Shown here one piece after another: positions 12,211 through 22,834 of a DNA stretch of 64,000 bases. The DNA comes from Corythoichthys intestinalis (lineage: Eukaryota > Chordata > Actinopteri > Syngnathiformes > Syngnathidae): the NCBI RefSeq assembly GCF_030265065.1, contig NC_080405.1:22518501-22582500 (forward strand), given 5' to 3'. The position numbers and the translations under genes were made by a program. Below the pieces are notes generated by a model. It did no database searches, was not told the origin of the DNA, and worked only from the letters and a program-made list of their open reading frames with translations. The first letter of the stretch is position 1; every line of letters begins with the position of its first letter.

Positions 12211-12748
12211 CGCTAGATGTGTAATGCGCACTGTACACAAATTGGGACGGGCGTCATCACTTGTCGGCCATTTTGTGTCAGTGCCAATCGCATCATGGAT
12301 ATACCTGCGCATTGAAACAAATACGCCTGTATTTTATCAACGTCCAGCTTGAATCATGGCCACCTAAATATGTATTATAAATCAAACCGTCTTGAAATCT
12401 GTCGAGATCACCGATATATATATACGTAGAGAGAATCACACACCGCCAGAGAATCGTAGTGCTTTAAGATGGCCACTGGTTACTATCACCGGGGACTCCC
12501 CACCTTGTTGCATCTAGCTCTTTATATAGGTGATATCTATATGGTGAAGCTGTGAGGGGCGCGTGTTGATGATGTCACATTTTGATTTAGATTGGACGCT
12601 AAAATTTGACGTTATTGTGTTTGAACTGAAGGCTGAAGCCGAGGCCACGTTAGGCATTCATCTGATTAAAATATAGAAGGCTCTTTGATTCTAAATAATT
12701 GCACGCATATTAATCAGAAGTCATAAAATACAAACTGTTGTAAAGATT
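12211..12748. other. Spacer between selenoh A and clp1
   Basis: About 500 bp separate the selenoh poly(A) signal from the clp1 first exon. The sequence is present in unit B (25518-26170) apart from small indels. No coding feature is seen. Confidence 0.5.
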
Positions 12749-12754
12749 TTTATT
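12749..12754 (-). terminator. selenoh: Poly(A) signal of selenoh copy A
   Basis: AATAAA on the minus strand, about 630 nt after the stop codon and downstream of the SECIS element. The equivalent signal exists in copy B at 26172-26177. Confidence 0.5.
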
Positions 12755-12922
12755 CATAAAGGGAACAAAAAGTACAGTGTTATAATATCAAAACTCAAAA
12801 GCGTCAAACCTGGAATACACAAAGCGCACCAGTGTCTCGAAACGGAAGCGTTTGCTCTAATATTCCCCAGTAGGTGTCGCCATGTGTTCATACTGAAGGT
12901 GTGAGCTAGAAGAGCTTGGGTC

Positions 12923-12968
12923 ATCAGAGGATAGACTATGGGAATCCAGTTTGGTCACTCCTCGTCAT
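12923..12968 (-). promoter_or_regulatory. SECIS element of selenoh copy A
   Basis: On the minus strand the 3' UTR contains ATGA (12965-12968), then an AAA 12 nt later (12950-12952), and TGAT (12923-12926) closing the stem. GAGGA near ATGA pairs with TCCTC next to TGAT, and after a 2-nt internal mismatch GAC pairs with GTC below the apical loop. The flanking AGCTTG and CAAGCT can form an outer helix. ATGA, apical AA about 12 nt away and a 3' (T)GA are the defining parts of a eukaryotic SECIS. It is placed about 415 nt past the stop, as needed to recode the TGA in this gene. Confidence 0.8.
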
Positions 12969-13381
12969 TCTGCTTCCACAAGCTACACCCATGACCAATA
13001 TTCTGCATGAAAAAGATGATGGGTCTTTTTCAGCAGTGTATATGTTCATGTTAATTTTGAGAGGTCTATGGTCAAGCCAAAAACCTAGGAGGGGCTCTGG
13101 TTTGAAGTATTAAGTGAGAAAGTATCCTTGTATTGCAATTTGCAACAGCTGGAAAAAATAATTATGTGGCAATAAACAGCGTAATTTTGAAGAAATGTTA
13201 TCACTTTGTGCCAAACTGCCATTTGTTGTGAAGTGAGTCAAACTTGCTGTCAACATCCAGCACTTGTATCTTGAATTTCTGCCTGTAAATCAAAGAAAAT
13301 AATTGACTGAGTGACAACTCAAAAACATTGTACAACAGGGTACCAGGGCATCTTTCAAAATGACAAACCTCAATTTATCCA

Positions 13382-16300
13382 CTAGTCGGCACCAACAGCC
13401 TCTTTTAGAGCAGAAACTACAACATCAGGTTCAGGAAACTTCAGCTTACGAGGTGGGCCCTTCTTTATTCCAGTCCAAAGTAATGTGTCTGTTGAAATTA
13501 CATACAGGGAAACGTGGTAGGGTAAAAAAAAAGAAAGGTGGTAGAAATTACATAATAAATAGTAAATATTTATTCACACCACAGGTTATACTTCATTGTT
13601 ATGAAAGAAATACAGTGCTGCTCATATAAAATGGACCCCCACTATTTAGTAGACCAGGGCCAGACTGTAGTCAAAATCTGACCAAAAGTACGCCCATCCA
13701 GTTCGCTCCCTATAGACCCTACCCACCGACGTCACAAAACCACGTGCTCGCTGTATGGTTCCGCCCACTTGTCCGTCATTTTGTCTCTGTATTAGCATTG
13801 GTTTCAATTGATCGAGGAATTTAAAATGCATTTCATGGAAGACCCGGTGCTTTCTGATGCCGTAAACTCACTGGATGTGTTGCATAAAAGGCGTTATGTG
13901 GAAAAGTTTCGTTCTATACAGTCGCCAGATCCATATTTGATGCCCAAATCGATGTTTTTCGACCCACTGTCTTCGCCCTGTCTGCCTGACATCTGCTACG
14001 CTGATATTTACAATTATCTTGTCCACACAAAATCAGCCTATTCTCACGAAAATTTGAAAAAATTCAAGAGCTTGGAGGCTTATAAATACTTCGTTGCTGG
14101 TTGGGTGAAACAGGTCCTCGTCCACGAAAATTCGGCAGGAATCTATCTTGTGCTTGGAAAGGGGAGTTACGAAATTTTCAATTCAAAATCTTTTGTTATT
14201 GCTAACATCCACTGTCAAGTCTAATGTATTTCATGTCGTTTGTCAATGGAGTTAAGACTTTTAATGTTTATATGGTTTAGCGATAGCACTCTCACTACAT
14301 ACATATATGTACATACATGTATGTTGTCGGCGATTAGCCTAGCAATGATCTTAATTGTGGTTATTTGTCAGCCCAAAACCCTCTAAGTATATCTTAAATG
14401 CATCTTACCGGATATAAAATGACTACTACATAGTCTGTGGTGATTTTTTGGTGCCCAGTTTTCACGTCGAATTGCAGCCGTCCATTTCGCTCTCCTCTTT
14501 GGATCCCTCGGAATACGTTAAAACTTCAAGTCTCTCCTTCCATCTTCTCTGTTAGTGCAACCAACAGCCACACACGCCTTCACCATTTTGATTATCAATG
14601 TTAAGGAGCAGAAAAACACACCGTAAATAGGAGGAATGTACGTAGCCGTAACAGGTTAACACTATGTTTTGACGGACAATTGGGCGGTACCATTCAGGAG
14701 AGCGGAGTTGTGACGTCACGTGGGTAGGGTCACTGGCTAACTTGGAACCTACATTCAACAATAAATAATGTAATCAGCCCAGAGACAAATGGCTAATAAA
14801 AATCAGGATCAATGCGTTTCTAGAATATACCTACCAAATTTGTTATGTCCATTAATAACACAGGAGTAACAATCTTAGTAGATGTTCACACCAAGACGAA
14901 TAAAGCGAGTGATACATTGAGCCCTCCTTCCAGACGGTCTAATAATCAAAGTGAGTAGTGCTGTGAGATATAATAATCCATCCACTCAATAGTGAGCCAA
15001 TTGCCAATGGGGTGGGTGGGGGGGTCTTATTTATTTATTTAACACCCCCCCCCCCCCCCCCAGTTTTACAAAACCCCACACACTTACACCCAGTGTCTTG
15101 AAATTACAAACAACAAACCAAGGCAGAAAACACCAATAAAATAAAAAAAAAAAAAAACACGCATAAATAAATAAAATATCAAATAACACTAATCCCCAGT
15201 ATCAAGGCCCGGCCTTCAATCTCTCCTCAATAATCCAGTCCACATGTCAAACTTCTTGTTTATCATTTGAAATTGGTGTCCTCTTTTTTTCTAAAGTCTC
15301 TCCATTTCTTCCATTTGTCTTCAAATTGACTATCTTGTAGTCTTAATCTAAACGTAATTCTCTCCATTTCACATAGCTCTTCCGCCATGCACATCCACTG
15401 CTCCTCAGTTGTCTGGTCCACTTTAAACCACAGTCTCGTAATTACTTTTTCACTTGCCGTCAACAACACCTTGACATGGTACTCATCCTCCTTTTGAATC
15501 ACTTCCCGGGTTAGGTTCCCCAAGTAAAGGACATCGAATGTTTTCGGAATCCCATATCCTATTATTTTACGCAAATCCTTCCAAATCGTATCCCAATATT
15601 CTTTTGTATTTTGCCGTGACCAGAATATATGTAAGTGTCCCACATCCTTATATCTACATGCTCCCCAGCACGGTTGTTGAGTACATATCCTTTCTTTCCT
15701 TTGCAAAGGTCTTATAAAGAACTGTACAATGTTTTTCAAACTAAATTCTCTTCAAACCTTGGAGCTAGTGGATGTGCTCTGCAGAGGTTGCGCTAGACTT
15801 TTTTGTTGTCTGTCATTATGACTGACAGGGTCATAAAAATCCGGTCATAATCTATTTTTACCCGTCACTCAAATTTTTAAAATGATGATAATGACATTGT
15901 GGTGACCCTTTGTTTGGCATAATTCACCTTCCGTACTTGTGTGTCCATTTGGCCGAGCGCGTTACCGGCTACGACAGTCACGTGACAGAGACAATTAAGC
16001 CGCGCGCGGTCCCCTCACTATCCACTCGCTCTCGCTATATGATTGGCCGAAGAGTCGAAATGCTCTCCCGTGAAATGCCTGTTTAAAAATGTTCCCGTTG
16101 TTACTTCTTGTGTTCGCTTATAAGTGCCAATTTAAAAAGGAAAAGCGATGGATGATACTACACACAGAGTGTATTATTAACAAAAAATGTTAAAGTTGTA
16201 TAATCATATAGCGAGAATAAGGAACGTCACTGACAAGCGCAGGCCCCCGCGAGTGGATAGTGAGGGGTCTAGGATAGTGCGCCTACAGCTAACAAGACTC

Positions 16301-19300
16301 TTAACATTGCATAACGCTTCAACATATTCAATAGTATTTAGTTTTCATTCATTTTAAATTAATATTCTGTCCGAACAAGCTTAACAGAGAATCCACACCG
16401 TGCCATCACACATCAAGCAGATGAATATGTAACTTTTTCTCTGCAGTGACAAAAACAGCTGACTGTGGCACCAGTAGTTAGGTAGCCTACCATATGTAGC
16501 ATATGGAACAATGAAATTAACAGTTCACCTACTGTGGCCTGAACGTAGTCTCACACTTTCCTCCTGGTGCGCATGGACTTGAATTGCGTGCCCGCTTGTG
16601 CAGTCCCTGTTTTTTCACCTCTTTTATCAACACCATCGTCGTTTTGGGGCTTTTTGAAGAAACTTCGGACACTCAGTTGCCTTGACATTTTTCAGAGTAA
16701 GGCCAACGACGTCATGCATCAAGAGAGACAATAGCTAATTAATATGCTCACTCGCCACCCTGTGGTCTGGGGTGTGAATTGCAACCGGTCAAAATGACGG
16801 ATGGACTTCAGTTTTTTCCGTCACCGTTTTAAAAAATCGGTCAACAACGGAAAATATTCGGTTAACGCGACCCCTGGTGCTCTGTGTCTCACACATCTTT
16901 GACCATTGTCGGTTATATGTACTTTGAGTTCTTTCTCCCATTTTTCTTAAATATACAGAGATGTGTGCATCTGACATGACATGAGTGCTTTATAAAGTTC
17001 AGAAATAACTTTACATTTCTTCCCACCATAAGCTTTCTTGAACACCTTAATAGTGTTTTAATTGTTTTATATCTATAATGGTCCTCCTCCTCCAGTCCAA
17101 ATGTCTGCCTAAATTTTTCAAACCTCAGCAGCTTGCCTCCTTCCACCACTTTACTTATGGCTAATGCCTCTTTTTGCCCACCTCCTTTCATTTAATCCTG
17201 GTGGAAAACCTTGATCGAATGCAAACCAACTCAGAATTTTTGTTTCCCTTTCCAGATCGTACCTTTCCAGCTCGTACCTTTCCACCACTGTTTTCCATAT
17301 ATCCATTGTATTCCTACAAGTAATCTCCCCCAGTTGGTTATGCAGTTTTTAATCCTTCCTTGTTGGCTATCAAATTCCGCATCTCAATATTTTTCCTAAT
17401 TCCATTTTGCAGAATAACCTTCCTTGCACCAATAAATCAAAGGTCTGATTTGTGCAGCAAATAAGTATTCTTGCAGACCTTTGCAAAGCCAATCCGCCTT
17501 TCTCTTTTGGTCAGCTGCAGTGTCTTGAACCTTATTTTTGGTCTTTTTCCCTTCCAAATAAACAGTGAGATCCACTTGTCCCATTCTCCAAATTGTGTTT
17601 TGGGAACCTTCACTGGCAGAGACTGGTATAAATACAATAATCTTGGCGAAACATTCATCTTGACCCCTTCTATCCTTGAACTCAGATCAATAACCATATC
17701 CGACCATATACAGGTGGGGGGTCTTCTGATACCGGTCAACCCATACATACAAATATGCGGGGGTTCACTGAACTGGAGAACCTTTGATGTCCATCACACT
17801 CAAAGTTGACTTCCAATTTGTCCTAATAGCAGTACAATTTTCCAACAAAATGTGAAGTTGATAAAATATACCGGCTACATTACAATGACTGCACAAACAA
17901 CGTTGTAATATAAAATTTCTCCATGCACATTCTTTTGGCTCACCTTTGCCTCCATCTATCAGAGTGATCTCAAAGCTGTTCCTGCGGGGCTTGTCGGGGT
18001 TGAGGACCACAGTCAGCTCAGGGCGTGCAGCCAACAGGGCACATTTCACCCCTTCAGCATTACGCCCATACACTCGTCAGCTCTTACTGCCCAAAATAAC
18101 AGATTAACACGAGTATGTTACTGAAGATTACAAAATTGTAATGAGGTTAAATACTAATTCAGTAGGTTCAGTACTTTTATTCATTTCAAGTATAAGTACT
18201 TAGATTTGCGTACTCGCCGATGCAAAGTACCGAAAATTGAGAATGCTGTTATGTTACTAGCATAGGTGGAGTTGGACTTTTGGGACAGGGGGGCACAACA
18301 TGTTGATGATCCCAAAACGCAGTGTCAGTAATGAAATTAACTTACAAAAATATTTACAATAATAAGTTGAAAATGAGCGTTTTTTGTTTCCCATCATTCT
18401 TGAGAGGAATTCTAAATCAGACTGCTTAGGACAGCTATACTTTTCGCCAAGATCGTCATCCATTGAATATGGTACACCCGCCGGTGTCGTGCTAATGTAG
18501 GTTCCCCAGTCCAAAATTGTATCCCCTGGGCGGAGCCATATGGAGGTAGACTTGTGTCATCATTATTCGATCCCAAAAAATGTGTTTGAAAGCAAAAATA
18601 AATTTGAAACACAAAAACATGCACTTGAAAGCTATTTCCTTTTTTTTTTTTTTTTTTTTTGATTGAAGTCAATTTTTTTTGGTTTGAAGTAATCTTGTTT
18701 TGCATTTGGGCTACAGTTTTGGCAAGACCATTTGTGTTTTTATTGTTCAATCAAAAAATAAGTTGCTTCAAACAAAAAATTTATATTTTCAAACGAAAAA
18801 TCACTTCAATCAAAAAAGAACATTTATAATCATATAAAAAAAAATTGAATGCGAAAAAAATATTTCAGACTCAAATATTTGCATTTGAACACTTGATTTT
18901 TAATTAAAAAGGTTTGATTTTAGCAATCCTTTTAGTGTTTGGGCCATGTTATGGGTAGGACATTTGTGTCTACATCATTCAATCCCCCAAAAAGTTGCTT
19001 CAATCAAAAATCAAACAAAGAAAAATATCATTTGAAAAATAAAATTGTCCTCCCCTATTTTTTTTCTTTTGTTGTTTGCTTTAATGCTTTAGAACTTATA
19101 ATATTATATATATACATATATATACAGGGGTGCACATATTTTTTTTGCCCAGGTTCTCAGAGGAGGACCTGGAGATGTGACTTGGTCCTCATTGAGCTTG
19201 AGAGCCGACCCGCCTGATGCGATAAAATTATGACAAGCTTTAGTTAGAGCCAAATACCTTTAATTAATTATATTAACAATTAATGCCTGATTAACATCAA

Positions 19301-20519
19301 CTGGCACAACAAAATTGCCATTACTTTGAAGTGAAATGTAAAGAAATAAACATAAAAGCAGTACTAATTCAAAATAAAGGGCATTATGCGGCTCCCACAT
19401 TAACTCCAAGCCTTTGTAAAAGTGGGATGTCCTCCTCCTCATAAGAGCTCATTGAACGTGCATGTTTAGCTTTGTGAAATGCGAGCAAAAACACGTTTGT
19501 CAGTGCATGGCGCTGCTCTTCATTAACTTTATTCCGCCACTTGTCCATAGGGCGAGTGGGGTGCTACCTGACATCGATAGTTTGCTTAATTGCCACATGC
19601 TCTGTTTTTTTTTCGTGCTTTTCAAAGTTTGGATGGCTGAAATTCTTTGACCCTACAAAATATGCGCTGCTCTTATCAGCGACATTGGGATTCTCACGGC
19701 AAATTTTGTACCACATATCCATGCGAGCATCATTTGCTCCTAGCCATGGTACCTCCTGCAGCCACTTTTCAGTAAAAGTCCTTTTTTCGGTAGCTCAGGT
19801 GAGTGACGTCTGTCGTGTCTGTCCTTTGACGGGGGTGGGGGAACACGGAAATAATTACTCAGTGGGGCCTGCCTCCGACATTTTGAGAAGTGATTATCTC
19901 GTGTCCGCCGCAAATACAGTGGTCAGCCATCGGTACGCAAAAGCGTATGGAAGCCGTTGAGGGCCAGCGCGTTTGTATACGTCCAGTACGCATGCGTGCA
20001 TGCGGACCACTTATGTCCACCCCTGTTTATATATATGAAAGTCAATTACATGCAATGACACTTTTCGGCCACCAGGAGGTCCTGGCACCCCCTTACACTC
20101 CGCTTATGGTTACTAGTATGGTATGAACACCAACCCCGGTGCTCCAGTGGTATTTATTCTAACAAATGATCTTACCAGTGTTCAATAACCACTTTTGGGC
20201 CTTCCAGTACAGCCATTTCTTCTCCTTTTGCCTTTTTAGCGGGTTTGTTCTTCTCTGCTTCCGCCACAATTTTGCGCTTTCTTCCACCACGGGCTAGAAA
20301 TACCATCGTTTTAAACAACTCAGTGGTACATCGATAAATGGAAGCTGTGTTTTAATGATATAGAACAAAAAGTTACATTATATACGTTTTCGACCAACAA
20401 TGTAAACCCGAATAACCAAACTTCTAAATACAACATTTCTTATGGTATAAAGTAAACTACGTGGCGTTTTCAAAGCTAAAACATAAGAAAAGACATGACC
20501 AACCTGATGTAGACGCCAT
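13382..20519 (-). CDS. selenoh: Selenoprotein H, copy A
   Basis: SELENOH is a small nucleolar thioredoxin-like, redox-active DNA-binding selenoprotein. Coding exons are 20504-20519, 20176-20293, 17944-18086 and 13382-13488, all GT-AG, giving 127 residues (human 122). Residues 6-12 carry a basic ARGGRKRK-type nuclear signal. VVIEHC, K, S, Sec48, RVYGRNA forms the C-x-x-U redox centre (C45-K-S-U48); the Sec codon is TGA at 18077-18079. Downstream are LNPDKPRRNSFEITL and WTGIKKGPPRKLKFPEP. Reading through TGA is justified by family alignment, by open frame on both sides and by the SECIS in the 3' UTR. Intron 2 holds a hAT, and intron 3 holds an L1 and a TIR element. It lies head-to-tail upstream of clp1 on the same strand. 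A naive translation would stop at Sec48 and mislabel it as broken. Confidence 0.93.
13715..14731. mobile_element. TIR element carrying a domesticated-looking ORF
   Basis: Inverted ends GACCCTACCCACCGACGTCA and, from the right, GACCCTACCCACGTGACGTC bound a 1-kb block in selenoh A intron 3. Unit B lacks it at the matching place (near 27364), so it inserted after the duplication. No clear target-site duplication is seen, and about 60 bp at the site present in unit B is missing here. Its plus strand carries the 138-residue ORF described separately. The superfamily is not assigned. Confidence 0.7.
13808..14224 (+). pseudogene. Transposon-borne ORF, N-terminal part of a SWIM/YqaJ-associated protein family
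   Basis: 138 residues are encoded, including FHMEDP-like acidic start, LHKRRYVEKF, DPYLMPKSMF, ADIYNYLVHTKSAYSHE and YKYFVAGWVKQVLVHE. From memory, this pattern occurs at the N-terminus of long, multicopy fish and invertebrate proteins that continue into a SWIM-type zinc finger and a YqaJ-like exonuclease domain. Neither of those domains is present here, and the frame ends shortly after YLVLGKGSYEIF. It lies wholly inside the TIR element, so it is a passenger or a truncated transposon gene rather than a host gene. The family assignment is from memory and tentative. Confidence 0.45.
15022..17711 (-). mobile_element. 5'-truncated L1-type LINE in selenoh A intron 3
   Basis: Minus-strand ORF2 fragments are readable. 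Around 17437-17712 are SRIEGVKMNVSPRLLYLYQS and WISLFIWKGKRPKIRF; around 16913-17191 are VEGGKLLRFEKFRQTFGLEE and related pieces; around 15263-15739 are GACRYKDVGHLHIFWS and ITRLWFKVDQTTEEQW. The 3' end at 15022-15060 has an A/T-rich TTTATTTATTTA tail. Comparison with unit B gives the left and right insertion limits. Several frameshifts are present and a hAT-like element splits it. Confidence 0.8.
15782..16876. mobile_element. hAT-like element nested in the L1
   Basis: Perfect 8-bp duplications GTGCTCTG flank it (15774-15781 and 16877-16884). Ends are CAGAGGTTGCGCTAGAC on the left and, inverted, CAGGGGTCGCGTTAACC on the right. No transposase is seen. Joining the flanks restores the L1 sequence. 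Confidence 0.8.
18261..20108. mobile_element. hAT-like element in selenoh A intron 2
   Basis: Ends are CATAGGTGGAG and inverted CATAAGCGGAG, with perfect 8-bp duplications GTTACTAG at 18253-18260 and 20109-20116. It belongs to the same family as the fragment at 5319. It has a poly-T tract at 18638-18660 and hosts a second hAT at 19125-20025. A different hAT occupies the same target site in unit B (28332-29484). Confidence 0.8.
19125..20025 (-). mobile_element. hAT element nested in hAT, with transposase N-terminus remnant
   Basis: Ends are CAGGGGTGCACATA and inverted CAGGGGTGGACATA, with flanks TATATATA and TTTATATA. Minus-strand sequence matches the transposase N-terminal region of the copy at 53460-54127 (AEAGPTE start region, TFTEKWLQEVPWLGANDAR-like segment). 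The frame is interrupted. The rest of the transposase is absent. Confidence 0.65.
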
Positions 20520-21233
20520 TGTTGTTGTGAAACATTCGCGGGTTAGTGGACTGTTCCAATGCACTGTTGGCTGAAGGGGATTCGGATCAAACCAATACTA
20601 AACATTTTCAAATGGTTTGTGTTGGAGATTGTCTTGATTTTTTTTTTTTTAAAGTCTGGTATTGTTGTAAATTTCTTTTTCTGTGGATTTTCCTCACAAC
20701 CCAACGCTAATTAAAAATAACTACAATTGGCATCTCTAAATGCCATGAGAATGTTTTCTAGGCTGCTTCAATATATGTATTATTCATTTCATCAACTTTT
20801 AATTAAAAAATGTGATGTTAGCATTTTTCATTTTAAGTAATTTTTTTCTCTTAACCTGTCCTGTTCAGCTGATTAGACACAGAGAATGGAAATCTGAGTG
20901 TCTTTATTGACTGAACAGTTTTAATGTGCTACAAGGCAGTTTTGAGTTTGTACTACTCCCATTGTGGTCGTTTATATTATGCTATTTATTCAGAGAAGGT
21001 AGTTGAACAGAAAATGGTTTTAGGAGGTGGTGGTGGGGCAGGGTAGAGAAAGAAGAGAAAGAAAGACAGACGGGATAGTGGTTCAAAAACAAAAAAAACA
21101 TTTTTTAGTAAATATGCTATCTACAGTAATACAGGTATTGTTGCTTTCTCTTCTTGCCATATATGGAGGGAAACCCAGTAACCGAAAAAGAGGACGAGAG
21201 AAGATAGGACACATTAAAGTGTGTGTGTACTTG
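20520..21233 (-). promoter_or_regulatory. selenoh: Upstream region of selenoh copy A
   Basis: The region directly upstream of the ATG is shared with unit B (29889-30395 and 31710-31890). CAACAACA precedes ATG in both copies. No TATA box is obvious close to the ATG; a CCAAT box read on the plus strand (20546-20560, TTCCAATGCA) is kept in B with one change. The promoter role is inferred from position only. Confidence 0.35.
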
Positions 21234-21238
21234 TAACG

Positions 21239-21554
21239 CAGACATGTCCAAAGTCCGGCCCGGGGTCCAAATGCGGCCCGTGGTCAAATTTCATCCGGCC
21301 CCCAGCCTCTGTCATAAAATAAATAACCCTAACCCGCACACAGACTTAATAAATTGGTCAGCAGTACCTGCTAAAAGCATATGAAGTAGCTTACACACTA
21401 AATGCTGCTACTCACAAAAACAAGCTATATAGGGTCCCTCAAGGACCGATGTTGGCTACCCCTGTTCTACGTAAAGGACATCAGCCAAGTTCGGCCCCCC
21501 ACATTTTTACCACACCAAATCTGGCCCCCTTCGCAAAAAGTTTGGACACCCCTG
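21239..21554. mobile_element. hAT-like MITE at the A/B junction
   Basis: CAGACATGTCCAAAGTCCGG starts it and inverted CAGGGGTGTCCAAACTTTTT ends it. Flanks are TTGTAACG (21231-21238) and GTGTAACG (21555-21562). It sits between the end of unit A and the start of unit B. Positions 21563-21704 are unique junction sequence. Confidence 0.7.
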
Positions 21555-21719
21555 GTGTAACGGGTACACGCTGGTTCGCGTGTGTCAAGCGGTTGCATGG
21601 AAAACCTTCCCTCCGATGTCTTCATGTGAGTGCGCTGCCGGCTAGACCGTCAGCTCGAGCTTATGGCCTAGCGGTGCCTCCGCCTGCCGAGTGGAATCAT
21701 CGTATGCATAAAAATATCC

Positions 21720-22800
21720 CTTTTCAAACTTGGCAAGATACAACCTGGTTAATAAAATGAAAACTAAATCACAACAGATTCAATTATTAACTGTTTCATC
21801 ATTTGGTGACAAGTTGACAAGGTAGCTCCACCTCATTTTGTGTCCATTAACGTATATCCATGATTCAGATTTAAAAACTGGTGCCCTGATATTTGATTAT
21901 ATTTGTTACTTACAAATGAAATTTATGGCAATCTTTGCTGAGCCCCCCCCCCCCCTAAAATTTTGATATTGTACTTGAAGTGAGTTACATTCATTACAAT
22001 CGTGCTCATATATTACAATCAAAGCAACAACAAAAACAACTACAACACAATCACAAAGCCATTATCATAAAAGAAGCATGGGAGTTTCTTTGGATACGTA
22101 AGCCACCTGAGGGAGAGAGGGGAAAAGCTGATGACTGAGCTTGATGAAAGGCCACACGCGCAACGACAAGCAGATTATTCAAGCCAGTGCTGACCTCCGG
22201 CTTCCTGTAAAGGTTCACACTGCTGCCATGCCAGGTGAATACTACTGCGATTTTGGCGCCTTGTCCAAATGTGTATTTCTTGTTCCTGTTCAGCTCTGAG
22301 CCAAACACTTCTGCCATTCCCGTGAGGAGCTCCAATTCAACCAACTCTGCAAACTCCTCAGCCTCTGCCTCAAACCGAAGTTCTGTCTCCTTCTCAAGGT
22401 CATATCTGGTCCCGACTTTACTAGGTTGCAAAGGATCCTCACTAGTCTTTTCTACACCATCACTTGCCATGGTAAAGCTAACAAAATGTGATCAAATCTT
22501 ATTTACATATTCATATCGATTAAACATGTCAATATGCCAGTTTTACGAAATAGAACAAAAATAATGCATAATGTATGTATCATATGACAAGTCAGTAGAT
22601 ACTACTTCATCTCAGTGTGGAGTTTGGAGAGTGGGAGTCTAAAATAGTTAAGAAACATGAAAATAAACGCAAACTTAACCGTAGCAGAAGCTGACATGAC
22701 ATATTTGCCCAATATCTCATGTCAAATTTTTCTGTATCTGCAAAGTAAATACCTGTTTTGTCGTCAATTATTTTCGTGGCAGTGGCGAGCACATTACAAA
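21720..22800 (-). pseudogene. clp1 pseudogene fragment in unit B
   Basis: Retained pieces are the 3' UTR plus the last codons (near 21840-21866), an exon-2 remnant of about 35 bp (22074-22108, [12 protein letters not shown]), and exon 1 (22197-22470) with a normal ATG. Exon 1 has one extra codon (IAVVFTWHG) and changes such as CSV to SSV. The terminal IMDIR segment is followed by an early stop in place of FMDTK. Exons 3-5, including the Walker A motif, are deleted. The untranslated first exon and donor (near 22750) remain, so transcription could persist. It cannot encode a kinase. Confidence 0.9.
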
Positions 22801-22834
22801 TATATATATATATCTATAGCGCTAGATGTGTAAT

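Larger units (their letters stand above)
6335..21233. repeat. Tandem duplication unit A (clp1 + selenoh)
   Basis: This block is repeated, in the same order and orientation, at about 21705-31890. Shared segments include the clp1 3' UTR (6335-6487), clp1 intron 2 and exon 1 (10977-12250), the selenoh 3' region (12560-13700), all selenoh exons, and about 700 bp upstream of selenoh (20520-21233). Length differences are explained by later transposon insertions in each copy and by loss of clp1 exons 3-5 from unit B. By eye, non-repeat intron sequence is roughly nine-tenths identical. Confidence 0.9.

Noticed and set aside
15263-15739. 158-residue minus-strand ORF as a host gene
   Set aside because: Its sequence is L1-type ORF2 C-terminus and lies inside a LINE bounded by comparison with unit B.
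18077-18079. In-frame TGA in selenoh A (and 28150-28152 in B) read as a premature stop
   Set aside because: Position, flanking residues and the 3' SECIS show it is the selenocysteine codon.
21705-22470. clp1 copy in unit B as a functional paralogue
   Set aside because: Exons 3-5 with the kinase P-loop are missing and the C-terminus is stopped early.
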